A stretch of DNA of 64,000 nucleotides from Panonychus citri (taxonomy: Eukaryota > Arthropoda > Arachnida > Trombidiformes > Tetranychidae): contig NW_026515433.1 in assembly GCF_014898815.1 (NCBI RefSeq), positions 890,501 to 954,500 on the forward strand, in the 5' to 3' direction. A program made the translations under genes and the position numbers. Positions 1 to 11,582 of this stretch are shown here, one piece after another; position 1 is the stretch's first letter; the number at the start of each line of letters is the position of its first letter. The notes below the pieces were generated by a model. That model was not told the origin of the DNA. It made no database searches and worked only from the letters and a program-made list of their open reading frames with translations.

Positions 1-2970
1 TTCTGTTTGTACGGTGATAATACAAGAAATAGATACAATAGTGACAGCGGTTTATATTACTCCAACCAAACACTCAAAGAGTGAAGAGAAAAATGTTCAA
101 AGCTACGCGATAATCAGGGAACTAAGTGAAAAATTTAAGGGAAAGAATCAAATATACATGGGGGATTGGAACACAGTGTCAAGTGTGTGGCAAAAAAATA
201 ACAATGAAAGACACAGTAGCCAAATTCGAAGAATAGTAATGGAAAAATGGTTGAAAGATTACCAATTAATCCCAGTGAAAAATGACTTCGAAACAACTTT
301 CAAAAGATCGAAAAATGTGTTGGATATGATTTTTGTAACTCCACGAATTGAGGTGAAAGAATGTAAATTGGTAGACGATGGACACTCCGACCACTACAAA
401 ATAGTAACCAAGATAAAAACCTTGAAAACAAAACAAAGAAAAGAACAAATTAGAGTTAAAAAGTTTGGTACATGGAAACTTAGCTTATGAAAGAAAAGAT
501 GAAAACAAAGGAAAAAATTCATCAATGGTAATCAACTGTGAGAAAATAATCCATTTCCTGATATCAACGGAAATGGGTATACCAAGAAGAAGAAAATAAA
601 ATTAAAGATTAATACACATCAGAAGGAGATTAACCAGAAAAAGAAACAAAACCATGGAAGAAAACGAGAAACTAAGAAAAGTCAGAGAAGAGATAAAAGT
701 TAAATTCAAACAATTCTCTGTGTATAGAAAATTGAATAACAGCAAAGATTCGAAACAGTTATGGCAAACAATCAATGCAAACCTACTGGTTAGACCACCG
801 AGTATTGACTGGGATATGAAAGAAATAAGAGAAAGCAGAAAACTGGTTAAGAAATTTCACAACCGACAAACCAAAATACTTTGATACAACAGTAACAACC
901 GAAGGCCAAATAGAAGAACATGAAATCGAAAAAATTAGAAAAATGAAATTTAAAACATCGAGTCTATCAGCTGACACTTTCTCCAATTATACATGGAATA
1001 AATTCTTCACAATAAATAAAGAGACAATCATCACACTAATACAACGAATCTTTCACCGAGGTTACGTTCCAAATGTGGTGACAACGTTGGGCTGCGGATT
1101 CGTGTTAAAGCCGATGGAAAATCAGTAAGAATGGTACGATCACCGAATTACCTTTATAAGATCATTGATAAAATACTAGCTGATCGACTACTTGCTATAG
1201 CGGATGAATACCTGATGAAAAACACTCAATTTGGTTTCTGTACAGGGAAAAGAAGAAGATTATTATTATGAGCTTATAAAACATCCTGATTTCACTGATT
1301 ACACTGTGGTAAAGATCGATATCCGAAAAGCATTCGATTGTGTAGACCTAGCCCCTATCTGGGTTCGGTTGGGATACATGGTTAGTGCTTCAACACTATC
1401 CCTTCTGAAGTCAGCCTATTCGAATCGATGGTTGACATATTACAAAGACAAGAAAAAATACTACATGAAAGACGAATCAGGAGCAGCTCAGGGTACATGC
1501 ACATCACCAATCTTATTCATTTTTGCGTTGGACACAGTGATAAGGAGAGTTAGAGACGCTGGAATCTTTATCATAGCGTATGCGGATGACCTGGTACTAC
1601 TTTGTGAACCAGGAACAGAAGAAGAAACTTTGACAATGATCAGCTACGAGTTGAAAAGATAAATCTGACCATAAATCAAGACAAGACTGAAATATACACA
1701 GAAAAAGACAAGAGATGGTTTGAAATAATCGGCTTCGACATCACGAGAGGTCGAATAACACAATATGCTACAAAAAAAAGAATCACCGAAACGTACGAGA
1801 CTCAAATCTATCCAAGATTATCCAAAAACTGGCCTGATATCAATAGATTGAAACAAAAAATAAGAAACCTGCTAATCACATCGATACTAACACCAAAGCT
1901 GTATAAACATATACTGTGGGCGGTTGGCGATGATGATAAATTGATAGAGATAATAAAAATGGTAGGTACATTAACAAGTCGATTCCTTAACAGAAACTGC
2001 ATGACAAACAGATGGTTATACGTACTGGAGGGCTACGGATGCGGGATACTACAAGCAATAGAGTATGACTATCGATGGATTTGGCGAAAACTTGGCACAA
2101 ATGAAAAAGGAATCAAATGGATGGCGAATGAACTGATACCAATGGAAAAAATAAATTGGCGACGAATGGACCTAAAAGAAAAAAAGATAAAATACAAAGT
2201 ATTCGAGTCAGATGGTAAAGGAATAATAATAGAAAAGAGCGGACAAAGAGCAAATGAATACATACGCTTAAGAACACCAGGAGCGGTAACCGGCTATGAA
2301 TCAACACTGATAGGCCTAAGATGGCTGATTGAGACATATGGAAAAGAAAAATACACAATAGAATTAGATGAAAAATCCACCAAATACGTAAGAGGTGAAT
2401 CAATGTTTGCAAGAGGATTGAGACAAATACTTACAACCCCGGGAGAATGGACTTATATCGATTATGAAAACGACTTAACGTGGAGGGAAATCGGATGCTG
2501 GGACGTACCTCAGAGACAACCAGAGAACAACCTGCTAGCACAAGAGAGATGGATAAAGAAAAAAGCCAAAGAAAGATTAAACAAATTATATCACAAAGGT
2601 AAATCACAATTTGATATCTTTCAGATAGATATTGGAGATAAATTAACAACCACAAAGCTTAAATTACTAGAAAAAATCACAAGCTTTAAATATCGATTTG
2701 ATTGCTGTGGAAAGAAAAAACAAACAATAAGTCATTATGTCAATGATTGCGACTGGATGAATAGAAAATTACCTGAAATCAAAGAAACATTCGAGAAAAA
2801 ACTGACAAATTGGGGAGAAGAGAAATAAGAACCGCCAAGAAAATGTATCAATTGATGGAAGAAAAAGCCAAATGTAAATAAAACGGTCGAAAATATATGA
2901 CTGTCAGAGGGCAACACTGAGGTTGCTCAGTCATGTATACTTGACGACAGTAATAGTCTATCAATAAAAT
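1..2970 (+). mobile_element. Decayed non-LTR (LINE) retrotransposon, 5' cut by window edge
   Basis: This is the remains of a LINE that encodes endonuclease and reverse transcriptase. Segments lie in order but in different frames. 14-490 is the C-terminal half of an APE-type endonuclease (GDWN near the start, terminal SDH motif). 654-1230 is the linker and RT start, including a KADGKS-type block and YKIIDKILADRL near 1150-1200. 1231-1662 is the RT core with FDCVDL, AAQGTCTSP and the catalytic YADDLVLL. 1848-2828 is a 326-codon C-terminal region ending in a Cys/His cluster (CC-x-H-x-C pattern, as in CCHC-like ends of jockey/R1-type elements). Stops and frame changes between 490 and 1848 mean this copy cannot make a full protein. 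A hairpin and an AATAAA-containing AT tail lie at 2897-2970, about 170 bp before the next gene. The clade is not resolved. Confidence 0.88.
2897..2934 (+). repeat. Hairpin in the 3' UTR of the LINE
   Basis: ATGACTG at 2897-2903 is the exact reverse complement of CAGTCAT at 2928-2934. Inside it, GCAAC (2911-2915) pairs with GTTGC (2922-2926). The nested stem lies just before the AATAAA-bearing tail. 3' stem-loops of this kind are used by several LINE families for recognition by their own reverse transcriptase; that role here is inference. Confidence 0.6.
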
Positions 2971-3139
2971 TTCATGTTTTGATTGAATTGAATTTGTTGT
3001 CAATTTTGTTTTTAATGATTTTCTCTTTTCTTTTATAAATCAATTTAACAGTTTTCACAATTTATGTTAATCCAAAGTAATCATTTGTTCTTTGTACGTT
3101 GTACTATTCTCAGTTTGAGCCTGAGAATTTATTCTCTCA

Positions 3140-4849
3140 ATGTACTCAGGGAATCAGCCCGATTTCGGGCCAGTGTCCGATCTTCGGGAACAAGCTTTCA
3201 ATGATATGATCCGTGAAAATGTTATCTTTCTACTCATTTTAATAATTCTCTATGGATTTTCATACTTATTAATATCATCTTATCGTAAACGTCGAGACGA
3301 ATTCTATGCAGATGAAGAGGATGAATTGGTCTTCCGAATCAGCTTTTGGATGTGTACATTTTCATTGGCCACAAGCATCGGATCAACTTTGTTACTCCCT
3401 TTTTCCATCATTGCTAATGAAATTTTACTTCTATATCCAGATAACTATTATTTACAATGGCTAAATGATTCGCTGATCAAAGGATTGTGGAACTATGTGT
3501 TTCTCTTCTCAAACATATCTCTCTTCGTTCTTTTACCCTTTGCTTACTTTTTTCCTGAATCTGAAGGGTTTACCAGTTCGCGTCGGGGATTAATGGCTCG
3601 GGTTCATGAGACTCTTGTCCTTCTGCTATTACTTTCAGTTCTAGTCTGTGGTTTAACTTACATAACCTGCTCTCTACTTGGTTATAATGATTTAGCTTTC
3701 ACAACTTTACTCAATATGAACAATTATTTACCCCTTTTATACTCTTGTGTCTCATTTCTAGGTGTTATCTTGTTACTTCTTTGTACTCCCATTGGAATTG
3801 CAAGATTATTCACCGTTCTTGGAGAATTAATAATGAAACCAAAGTTCCTTCGAAACATTCAAGAAGAATATGAAATGGTGACACTCGAAGAGATGCATTT
3901 AAATCGTAAATTGAAAAACATGAAAGATGGTAACTGTGGTTCTGCTCCAACAAGCCCTTGGTCAACAGTTAACAAGTCAAAATCTGTGCCTTCGATTCCT
4001 CAGCTAGTTGATAAAGAAGAAACCAAAAATGATATTTTCAGTAAATATAACCTTCAGATGCCATGGACAAGTCCGAATAGAAGTGAAAGATCACCCATGA
4101 GAAATGGTAACCATTCATATCAACTCATGGAGATGGAAAAATCTCTTGAAATTCTGGAAAGCAGGCGTAAAGATCTTGAAAATCAAAGAAGGGCGTCAGC
4201 ATTTAGGCGATCACTTGGTTATCCTCTTGCCATGTTAATTCTTCTTGTGTTAACTTCATTCGCAGCTCTCCTGGTAATACAAAACACTTTACAACTATTA
4301 GTTGGAGTAAAAGCACTGCCCATTTCATCGGCTCAAACTTTCGTCGTTGGTTTAACATCATTATCCAAAATTGGTCCTTTTGGTGCTCTCATGGAGATAA
4401 TACTTATCCTTTATCTTTGGTGTGCATCGATTGTTGGACTATACAGTTTACCAGGAATCGGACGATTAAGACCTCGACTCGGTGGTACAACATTCACTCA
4501 ATGCGTCACTAATTGTGCCCTTCTACTCATACTTAGCTCAGCTCTGCCCGTTTTGGCTCGAACAGTTGGTATAACCAATTTCGATCTGCTAGGAAATTTC
4601 GGTCGAATCAAATGGCTTGGTAACTTTTACGTTGTTCTATTTTACAATACAGTTTTCGCTCTGACAACGGCTCTCTCACTCACCGATAAATTTACCGTTT
4701 CAGTTCGAACTGAACTATTTCGTCGTCTCGAAGTAAACATTGGTTGGCCTTGGACCTGGCGATGTACCAAGTCTTTGACACTTTTAAATAATCATTCATC
4801 ATCTTCTACATCATCATCATCATCATCATCAGACTCTAAAACTGATTAA
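3140..4849 (+). CDS. LMBR1L: LMBR1-family multipass membrane protein (LMBR1L/Lilipod-like)
   Basis: Single-exon gene of 569 residues. The N-terminal half has five hydrophobic segments at about residues 29-47, 69-92, 115-138, 156-180 and 195-215. A charged cytoplasmic loop with coiled-coil character follows (about 240-350, including LEILESRRKDLENQRR). At least three or four more membrane segments follow (about 356-385 onward), and the tail ends in a run of serines. The RRDEFYADEEDELVFRIS block after the first segment and the LPFAYFFPESEGF block are characteristic of LMBR1/LIMR proteins. The family includes the lipocalin-1 receptor LMBR1L, a Wnt and ER-quality regulator in vertebrates, and Drosophila Lilipod, which promotes BMP signalling in germline stem cells. 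The first ATG in the frame is used. The Ser-rich tail makes it longer than the roughly 490-residue human protein. Confidence 0.9.
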   Translation: MYSGNQPDFGPVSDLREQAFNDMIRENVIFLLILIILYGFSYLLISSYRKRRDEFYADEEDELVFRISFWMCTFSLATSIGSTLLLPFSIIANEILLLYPDNYYLQWLNDSLIKGLWNYVFLFSNISLFVLLPFAYFFPESEGFTSSRRGLMARVHETLVLLLLLSVLVCGLTYITCSLLGYNDLAFTTLLNMNNYLPLLYSCVSFLGVILLLLCTPIGIARLFTVLGELIMKPKFLRNIQEEYEMVTLEEMHLNRKLKNMKDGNCGSAPTSPWSTVNKSKSVPSIPQLVDKEETKNDIFSKYNLQMPWTSPNRSERSPMRNGNHSYQLMEMEKSLEILESRRKDLENQRRASAFRRSLGYPLAMLILLVLTSFAALLVIQNTLQLLVGVKALPISSAQTFVVGLTSLSKIGPFGALMEIILILYLWCASIVGLYSLPGIGRLRPRLGGTTFTQCVTNCALLLILSSALPVLARTVGITNFDLLGNFGRIKWLGNFYVVLFYNTVFALTTALSLTDKFTVSVRTELFRRLEVNIGWPWTWRCTKSLTLLNNHSSSSTSSSSSSSDSKTD

Positions 4850-5440
4850 CTCTGATTACAAAAAAAAATAAGCTTACAAATCCAAGTGAAAAATATTTAA
4901 TGTGAAACCATTAACGTGTGTGTTTGTGTGTAATCAATATGCACAAGAGATATTACTTAATGGCATCATTAATTGTGATAATTTATTAACAATATTATTA
5001 TTATAACTCTAATCATTTTCTTTCCCAACAAAATGATTCAAAAAAAAAACAATGAACTAAATGATTGAATCAATGACCAAATTCCCAATTATAATGATTT
5101 ATTTGACTACCAAATATTGTACATCATTAATTATTATTATGATCTCTTTTTGTGTCTTGATTTGTCTTCTGTTTATTATTTTCACTGAAATAATTAATGA
5201 ACAATTTATTTACCAATTCTAATTGTATAATCATCTGAATAATAATTTTATTTAATCAGCTTCGGATTCAAAATTAATTAAAGTTCACTGCTGCCATCTG
5301 GTGTCTTCTTAATGAAACAGTAGCATTGTTGTCATTTTTTGATCAACTTGTTTTTTTGTTTTTCTTATTAAATTAACTCGATTTCACAATTAGTGTTATA
5401 ATTTGATTGATTTAGTGTTTTAAAACATTCTGAAAGGATC
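4850..5440. other. Spacer: LMBR1 3' UTR and EIF2B4 promoter
   Basis: AT-rich spacer between two genes on the same strand. It holds a short GT run near 4915-4930 and the motif CTGCCATCTGGTG at 5291-5303, about 140 bp before the EIF2B4 start codon. No open frame with coding character was seen. Confidence 0.6.
5291..5303 (+). promoter_or_regulatory. CTGCCATCTGGTG promoter motif
   Basis: GC-richer motif standing out in AT-rich sequence 138 bp before the EIF2B4 ATG. It shares the GCCATCT core with sites at 7218-7226 and 54346-54363, also upstream of housekeeping genes. The core resembles YY1- and CTCF-type sites in other animals; the factor is not known here. Confidence 0.35.
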
Positions 5441-6751
5441 ATGGTTCAAGCTGATAAACTAAGTAAACCACCAAAACCAAATCAACAACGAAAACAAGTG
5501 AAACAGGAGAAACAAGAGAAACAACAACAACCACAATTAGATGAACAGCCACCGAAACAATCACAGAAATTACCACCTCAAGAGACTATTGGAGTTGTCC
5601 GTGAATTTCAAATTGTAAATGGACAATTGAATCCCCTTTTAATGAAGGTTGGCCTTCGGATGAATTCTGGCACTATTACAGGTTCAACTCAGCGATGTGT
5701 CGCCATGTTATTAGCAATTAAACAAATGGTCTCAGATCATGTTACACCCAAGAAGAAAGATTTCTCCAGGAGTTTCGATGCCGCTTTGAATATGAGTGTT
5801 AAATTTCTGCGACAATGTCGACCACTTTCAGTTAGTATGGTGAATGCAGTAGCGTTTATCAAGTTAAATTTGACCAAAATTCCGTCCACCGTTGCTGAAC
5901 ATGAAGCAAGGGAACATATGAGAAACTTGATTGACAATTATATAACTAAAGGAATTGATTTAGCAGTTAAAGCGATTACAAAAGACGGAGCTTCCAAAAT
6001 TGACCGAGAAGGTGAAGTCATCTTAACCTATGGAAATCCATTGTTAGTGAAAAATATTCTCCATAAAGCTTACATGGAGGGTAAAAATTTCCATGTGATA
6101 ATTGTTGATGCTCGACCTCGAATGGTAGGAAAGGATCTTCTCAAGGATTTAGTTTCTCTGGGAGTGCAAACAACTTATATACAAATCAATGCAATCGCTC
6201 ACATAATGAATAAGGTAATTAATCCAAAAGAAGTGATTCCGATTATTTTTAATTGTCTTTGTTGTTGTTTTTTCGCAACAGGTGACTAAAGTTTTCCTTG
6301 GTGCTCACGCAATGTTAGCCAATGGATACGCTATGGCGAGCATTGGAAGTGCCTTAATTGCTCTGGTCGCCAATTCTTTCAATGTTCCAGTTCTGGTTTG
6401 TTGTGAGACCTTCAAGTTTTCAGAAAAAGCGCTTCTAGATTCTTTCGCTCTCACTGAATCAGGTAAATAATCGTGTAATTTGACTGGTGTAAAGAAAACT
6501 GTTAATGATGATTTATTTTCTCTCCTTCAGGTTTATCGGAAGATTTTTTCCAAACTGGTAATCAACGGAAATCCGATAAAGAAAACAAAGACGATTCGAA
6601 GAAAAATAAAGTGGCCCTTTTGAACCTTTCATACGATTTGACACCTCCAAGTTTCATCAGCATGGTGATCACTGAGAAAGGTTTTCTCCCATGTAGCTCA
6701 GTGACCGCTGTGATTCGTAATAATAGTCGAAAAATTCCTGAATTTCAATAA
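5441..6751 (+). CDS. EIF2B4: Translation initiation factor eIF2B, delta subunit
   Basis: Regulatory subunit of the eIF2B guanine-nucleotide exchange factor, which reloads eIF2 with GTP and is the target of stress inhibition by phospho-eIF2. Exons are 5441-6214, 6282-6462 and 6531-6751, with introns of 67 and 68 bp (GTAATT..ACAG and GTAAAT..TCAG). Phases agree and give 391 residues. The body matches the eIF2B alpha/beta/delta fold: an N-terminal helical part (GSTQRCVAMLLAIKQ, RPLSVSMVNAVAFIK), then a Rossmann-like part (EVILTYGNPLLVKNIL, DARPRMVGKDLLKDL, VFLGAHAMLANGYAMASIGSA, VPVLVCCETFKF), and the delta-type C-end LNLSYDLTPPSFISMVITEKGFLPCSS. The first about 45 residues are a Lys/Gln/Pro-rich tail shorter than that of human eIF2B delta. 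Confidence 0.95.
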
Positions 6752-7485
6752 ATTAATTTGAAAAACAAACTAATTCATTTTGACTAATCAAACTATTGAA
6801 TTTGATTTATCCTTCAACACCATCACATTAACAAGTTAATATCGTTCTTGTTTCATCCTTTTCATTTTAAATTTTCTTCTTCTTCTTCTAATAATCTCTC
6901 ATCAACAACATGTTTAATTCACAATCAACATTTTAAAGGAGCAAAAATTTGTGATTAGTTATATTAAACATCAACTCTCGAGGTAAAATTGATTTTCTGA
7001 CACAACAAATTGCTCTTTAAAAAGTTAATACCATGACCCATTTATGAGCCTCAGAATTTTCAACTCATTTAAAAGGTTAATTAACTCTTCCTCACCAATA
7101 CGTCGGTTTACACCCAAATTCACTGAATTAATCAATTTCCAATAATTGAGAGTTTAATAGTTTTATTTTTAAAATTAAATTAAATTAAATGTTGAGAATG
7201 ATAGTTGACCGATCGCACTGCCATCTATCAATTTCTTCAATAAAATCTCTCAATGTTTGAGTCTCATTGATCTTGTTAGTTTGTAAGAGTATCAGTTGTT
7301 TGTTTTTGTCATGTTTTTGTTGATTAATTAATTACAATTAATATTTTGTTGTTCCTCATTATAGCCTCATCTGGACCGTAAAAGTTGTACCTTTGGTTGA
7401 ACCTAAAGTTGTTTTCTTTGATTGTGTTTTAAATTGTCTTTTCTTTTTTTGCTTGTTTTCATTTCTACTTGTGTATAAAAGAGCT
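6752..7485. other. Spacer: EIF2B4 3' end and Mo25 promoter/leader
   Basis: AT-rich. CTGCCATCT lies at 7218-7226, about 260 bp before the Mo25 ATG. The Mo25 frame is open upstream to 7393 but has no ATG there, and the conserved protein begins at 7486, so 7393-7485 is taken as leader. Confidence 0.55.
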
Positions 7486-9206
7486 ATGCCTTTATTTGGA
7501 AAAAGCCATAAGAATCCATTTGATTTAATTAAATCACTTCAAGAAGCTTTAATTGCCGTTGAGAAAGGTGATAAAAAGGCTGAAAAAGCTACTGAAGATG
7601 TGAGTAAAAATTTGGTCGCCATGAAAAATTTACTCTACGGAAGCGGTGATAATGAGCCTCAAACTGACATCGCAGTGGCTCAATTGGCCCAAGAGTTATA
7701 CAACTCAAATCTATTGTTGATGTTGATCAACAATCTGTCAAGGATTGAATTTGAAGCTAAAAAAGATGTCGCCCAAATCTTCAACAATATACTTCGACGG
7801 CAAATAGGTGAGCTAATAAGTGTTTTCAAAAATGATGCCGCCATTAACATGATCACTTTGATCCTCAATCCACCTCCTCAAGGGATCGCCAAGAGCAACA
7901 ACTTTTCATTTATTCCAGAAACAAAAATGTCATGCAACTCGGTTGCCGGTTTCCTTCCTTCTCTTGCATCCTTTTATTTGTATCTAATTTCAGAGTTGAT
8001 TCTATTATTATTACCACTAATATGATTGTTAACTTTTACGTATATACACTTCCAGTTAGTGAGTGAATAAGTGAGAGAGAGAAAAAAAATTAGCTCTTCA
8101 GTTGATTTGATTATGATTATGGAGAAAATTGATTCCACCTTGAGTTTGTATCTTTAAGAAATAATTAAGTGTCAAGGCTTCTGTGTGGAAAGAAGACGGA
8201 AGAAGAAAAAGATCATTCATAGAGAAAGAAAGAGAAAATAGAAAGTAAAGTAGAAAGAGAATAAAAGGATAAGGGAAGAGAGAAAAAAAGATGAGAATAA
8301 ATTGGAGTGAGAATATTCTTGATGTTTTCATTTCTTTTCTTCTTATCCTCAATTTCAATTGAATAAAAGCTTATTGATGTTCTTTTCTTTTTTTCCCTTC
8401 TCATTCTTATCTTTCCATCCTCTCTATCAACAGGTACAAGATGTCCCACCGTCGAGTATATTTGTACCAAACCAGAAATATTATACACTCTCATGAAAGG
8501 ATACGAGAAACATGATATTGCCCTGAATTGTGGTTCCATGTTACGAGAATGTGCTCGATATGAAGCTCTGGCCAAGATTATGCTTTATTCACCCGATTTT
8601 TACAATTTCTTCTCATATGTTGAAGTTTCCACCTTCGATATTGCCTCTGACGCCTTTTCCACATTTAAAGAGCTGTTGACACGTCACAAAATCTTATCAT
8701 CAGAGTTTCTTGAGGCCAATTATGACAGTTTCTTCAGCGAATATCAGAATTTATTAAATTCTAGTAACTATGTGACCAAACGTCAATCTCTCAAGCTTTT
8801 AGGTGAATTATTATTGGATCGTCACAACTTTACCGTAATGACAAAGTATATAAGTAACCAAGAAAACCTCAAGTTAATGATGACCATGTTAAAAGATAGA
8901 TCGAGGAATATTCAATTTGAAGCTTTCCATGTATTTAAAGTGTTCGTCGCCAATCCAAATAAACCAAAGCCGATTCTAGATATTCTACTTCGAAATAAAG
9001 AGAAACTTGTCGATTTTCTGACCAAATTTCAAACCGATAGAGCTGATGACGAACAATTCAACGATGAGAAAGCCTATTTGATCAAACAGATTAGAGAATT
9101 GAAACCCTACGAGGATACGAATGTCTCTTCATCGTCGAATCAAATTTCTCCTCAACAATCATCATCAAGCTCATCATCTTCAAATCATCAACATCCCTCA
9201 GCATAA
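7486..9206 (+). CDS. CAB39: Mo25 / calcium-binding protein 39 scaffold
   Basis: Armadillo-like helical scaffold that binds STRAD and activates LKB1 and STE20-family kinases. Exons are 7486-7807 and 8434-9206, joined through a 626-bp intron (GTGAGC..ACAG, phase 1), giving 364 residues. The start MPLFGKSHKNP is the family N-terminus. Hallmark blocks are NNILRRQIGTRCPTVEYIC across the junction, IALNCGSMLRECARYE, EVSTFDIASDAFSTFKELLTRHK, NYVTKRQSLKLLGELLLDRHNF and NIQFEAFHVFKVFVANPNKP. The C-terminal about 20 residues are a Ser/Gln-rich extension absent from the roughly 340-residue vertebrate proteins. The intron carries a long purine-rich stretch (about 8180-8300) that creates spurious antisense open frames. 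Confidence 0.96.
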
Positions 9207-10016
9207 CAAAAGGAGTGAACAGAATCAAATCAAACAATCAAGAGCTCCAGAGGATAAGTAGGAGAGAGAAAAAGAAATGAGAAAATCTTCTTGATCCTAA
9301 TGATAATCGCGATCAATTTCACTTACACTTCGAAGTGAAACTTTCTCTCATTTAAGCCTTTTTGTTTTCGATTTACGAATTCAAATCCCAAACCTAATTA
9401 CGCTCCTCACAATTAATTATTGTTCCTTTTTTTTGCTATTTACCCACAGAAGAAAAATATCAATTGAAATAATTTACGCTCGATGATTGGAACCAATTGA
9501 TCAACTTGGTTATTATTAAATCTCAAGGATATTTGTTCATGTTTACTTACAAAACGAAAAGAAACCTTTTACTAATTATTATAATTACCATTTAATTGTT
9601 TCACTTTTGATTGTGTTTTCATTTTCATTTACACTCTAATCACAATCAATGATCAATGATAATCAATTGATACAATATTTTATTGGTGATATATGTTAGA
9701 ATTAACTAATTAATACTAATCAATTTGTAACAATTGTAAAAATATAAAATCTATTTTAATTTGTTGTTCGCTTAAATTTACAATCAAAGAGGACAATTAA
9801 ATATTTAGTACATTTTAGAGAGACACAAGATGAAAACTTAATATAAATTGACAATTTAATTATAATCCAAGTGGTTGAATTTGCAGATCACTAATTACAA
9901 TTTGAATTGGAAATTATTTTGTTTATGAACATAATGTTTTTCAATGAAAATGTTTACAATGAACAACTGAATTGATTGTTACTTCGTCATGAGATGATGA
10001 TTGTTGATCGCTCGTT
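9207..10016. other. Spacer between convergent Mo25 and Kir gene A
   Basis: Holds the 3' UTRs of two convergent genes. AT-rich; nothing coding recognised. Confidence 0.5.
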
Positions 10017-11582
10017 TCAATCTGACCTGAATGGATAAGCGATTAGATCGTAACTATTATTGGACACACCAGAATCAGGTGAATAAGCTTGATTCTCATC
10101 TTCCTCTTTAATTTGGCTGATTGTAGTTCCTCCATTGATGATCTCCATGGGTATTAATCCTCTTCCACTTGTTGAATTAACAAACTTTTGGTACTCATAA
10201 TAATCTTTAGCTGATGATGTTGGTGTATCGATTTCATAAGTGTTGTTGAATTTTGAATAATCGACTCGATATTGTCCAGTATCTTTACGATAACCAATCA
10301 TCTGTTCAAATCGATGGCCCCACAATATTTCACAGGGAAGGTAAGAAGTTCGAGCTTGAATCGATTGACCTGTTGATTCAATTGTTCCCTCCAGAATAAC
10401 AACAATCTCAAAACGTTCTCGAACCAAACTATCAGCCGACATTGAATAAAAAGGAGAACTCGAATCTACTTCATGCACAATGGTCGCAGGCCAAACAAGG
10501 AAAACATTAGAATCACTATTGTCAAATTTAACCTCAACTCGATTATGATAATAAGGAACCACTTCTCCTTCCGATGTCACCTTACGATCTATCACCAAAG
10601 CCGAAATGGAAGCACCGATAATATGAGATCGATTACGAACATCACCAAGTCTAAACATTAGACACAATTTTCCATCTCGAAGACAAATACAAGCATTTCG
10701 ACTGAACATTAACGTTTGAGATCTTTTCTTGGGTCGAGATAATTTAGCGAAAACAAAACCAACCACAAAACATTGAATCATAACTCCAGTTATCGATTGG
10801 ACACACATAACGAAAATCGCCTCAGGACATTCCTCGTTAGTGTAACGACTTCCATATCCGATTGTATGTTGAGTCTCAATAGAGAAAAGAAAAGCAGTTG
10901 CAAAAGATTCAACTCCATTTACACACTTTGGTTTATCTCCACTTCCACCACCACTTCCACCACCACCTCCTCCACCTCCTCCCGGTATAACTCCGTCCAT
11001 ATCTCCATGAGCATAAGCAATCAAATACCAAATCACAGCGAATCCCAACCAACTCAATAGAAACCCCATACTAAACACCAAAAGATTCCATCGCCATTGA
11101 ATGTCCACCATCGTCGTAAAAGTATCTTGTAAATATCTTTGTGATCGCTTTTCGACTCTTTCTTTCGATAAATTTACCGAACCATTTTTTAGAACTACTC
11201 GTTTTCGAATTCGACCAGGAAATATTTTCGACGATTTACTTTTTATTCCATTTCCATTTCCTCCACCATTATTATTATTCGTATTAGTATTCCCACTAGT
11301 GTGACTATGGTTGTGATTGTGGTGATTGGTATTAAATGTCGATTGATTATTAAAAGTATTCAAATTTGTATAAACATCGGCAGAGTTTGTGAAGGCATTT
11401 TGTGATTTAAATCTGTACGTTAATTGTTTACCATATTCAGTGGTCACTGTTGATTGTGGTGTTTGATTGCTGTTAATTAAATTACCTTCATTTAAACCAT
11501 TCGAAATATCAATTATCGTTGATGAGGATAATAAATGATTAGCAGCATTGGCACCGTCTCTCCAATCTCTATCTCTCTCCAT
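10017..11582 (-). CDS. Irk: Inward-rectifier potassium channel, copy A
   Basis: Kir channel of 521 residues in one exon. After a low-complexity Asn/His-rich N-terminus comes TM1 (about 165-188), a Gly/Ser-rich turret (about 201-215), the re-entrant pore with the GYG filter (about 242-244, ETQHTIGYGSR) flanked by the conserved Cys pair (about 220 and 252), TM2 (about 255-279) and the lipid-binding RPKKR (about 283-287). The cytoplasmic immunoglobulin-like domain follows (CLRDGKLCLMFRLGDVR, SPFYSMSADSL, ARTSYLPCEILWGHRFE). Gln occupies the TM2 position that is Asp or Asn in mammalian Kir2/Kir1, so strong polyamine rectification is not predicted (inference). Residues about 17-460 are nearly identical to copy B, while the first about 16 and last about 60 residues are unique. 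Confidence 0.94.
   Translation of the reverse strand: MERDRDWRDGANAANHLLSSSTIIDISNGLNEGNLINSNQTPQSTVTTEYGKQLTYRFKSQNAFTNSADVYTNLNTFNNQSTFNTNHHNHNHSHTSGNTNTNNNNGGGNGNGIKSKSSKIFPGRIRKRVVLKNGSVNLSKERVEKRSQRYLQDTFTTMVDIQWRWNLLVFSMGFLLSWLGFAVIWYLIAYAHGDMDGVIPGGGGGGGGGSGGGSGDKPKCVNGVESFATAFLFSIETQHTIGYGSRYTNEECPEAIFVMCVQSITGVMIQCFVVGFVFAKLSRPKKRSQTLMFSRNACICLRDGKLCLMFRLGDVRNRSHIIGASISALVIDRKVTSEGEVVPYYHNRVEVKFDNSDSNVFLVWPATIVHEVDSSSPFYSMSADSLVRERFEIVVILEGTIESTGQSIQARTSYLPCEILWGHRFEQMIGYRKDTGQYRVDYSKFNNTYEIDTPTSSAKDYYEYQKFVNSTSGRGLIPMEIINGGTTISQIKEEDENQAYSPDSGVSNNSYDLIAYPFRSD
10195..11534 (-). repeat. Inverted-repeat arm A inside the Kir pair
   Basis: 1340-bp tract almost identical to the reverse complement of 15585-16918. 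Identity stops abruptly inside both coding regions: TTATTATCC onward near the N-terminus, and TATTATGA as the last shared bases near the C-terminus. I saw one 6-bp difference in the Gly/Ser turret and only a couple of substitutions. Antisense frames are also the same in both copies, so silent sites are conserved too. Confidence 0.9.

Noticed and set aside
8098..8575. Antisense ORFs over the Mo25 intron and second exon
   Set aside because: They cover a purine-rich intron and the conserved Mo25 exon on the other strand, with no coherent product.
10473..11304. Plus-strand ORFs inside Kir copy A (and minus-strand ones in copy B)
   Set aside because: They are shadows of the Kir reading frame. They are identical between copies only because the DNA is identical.
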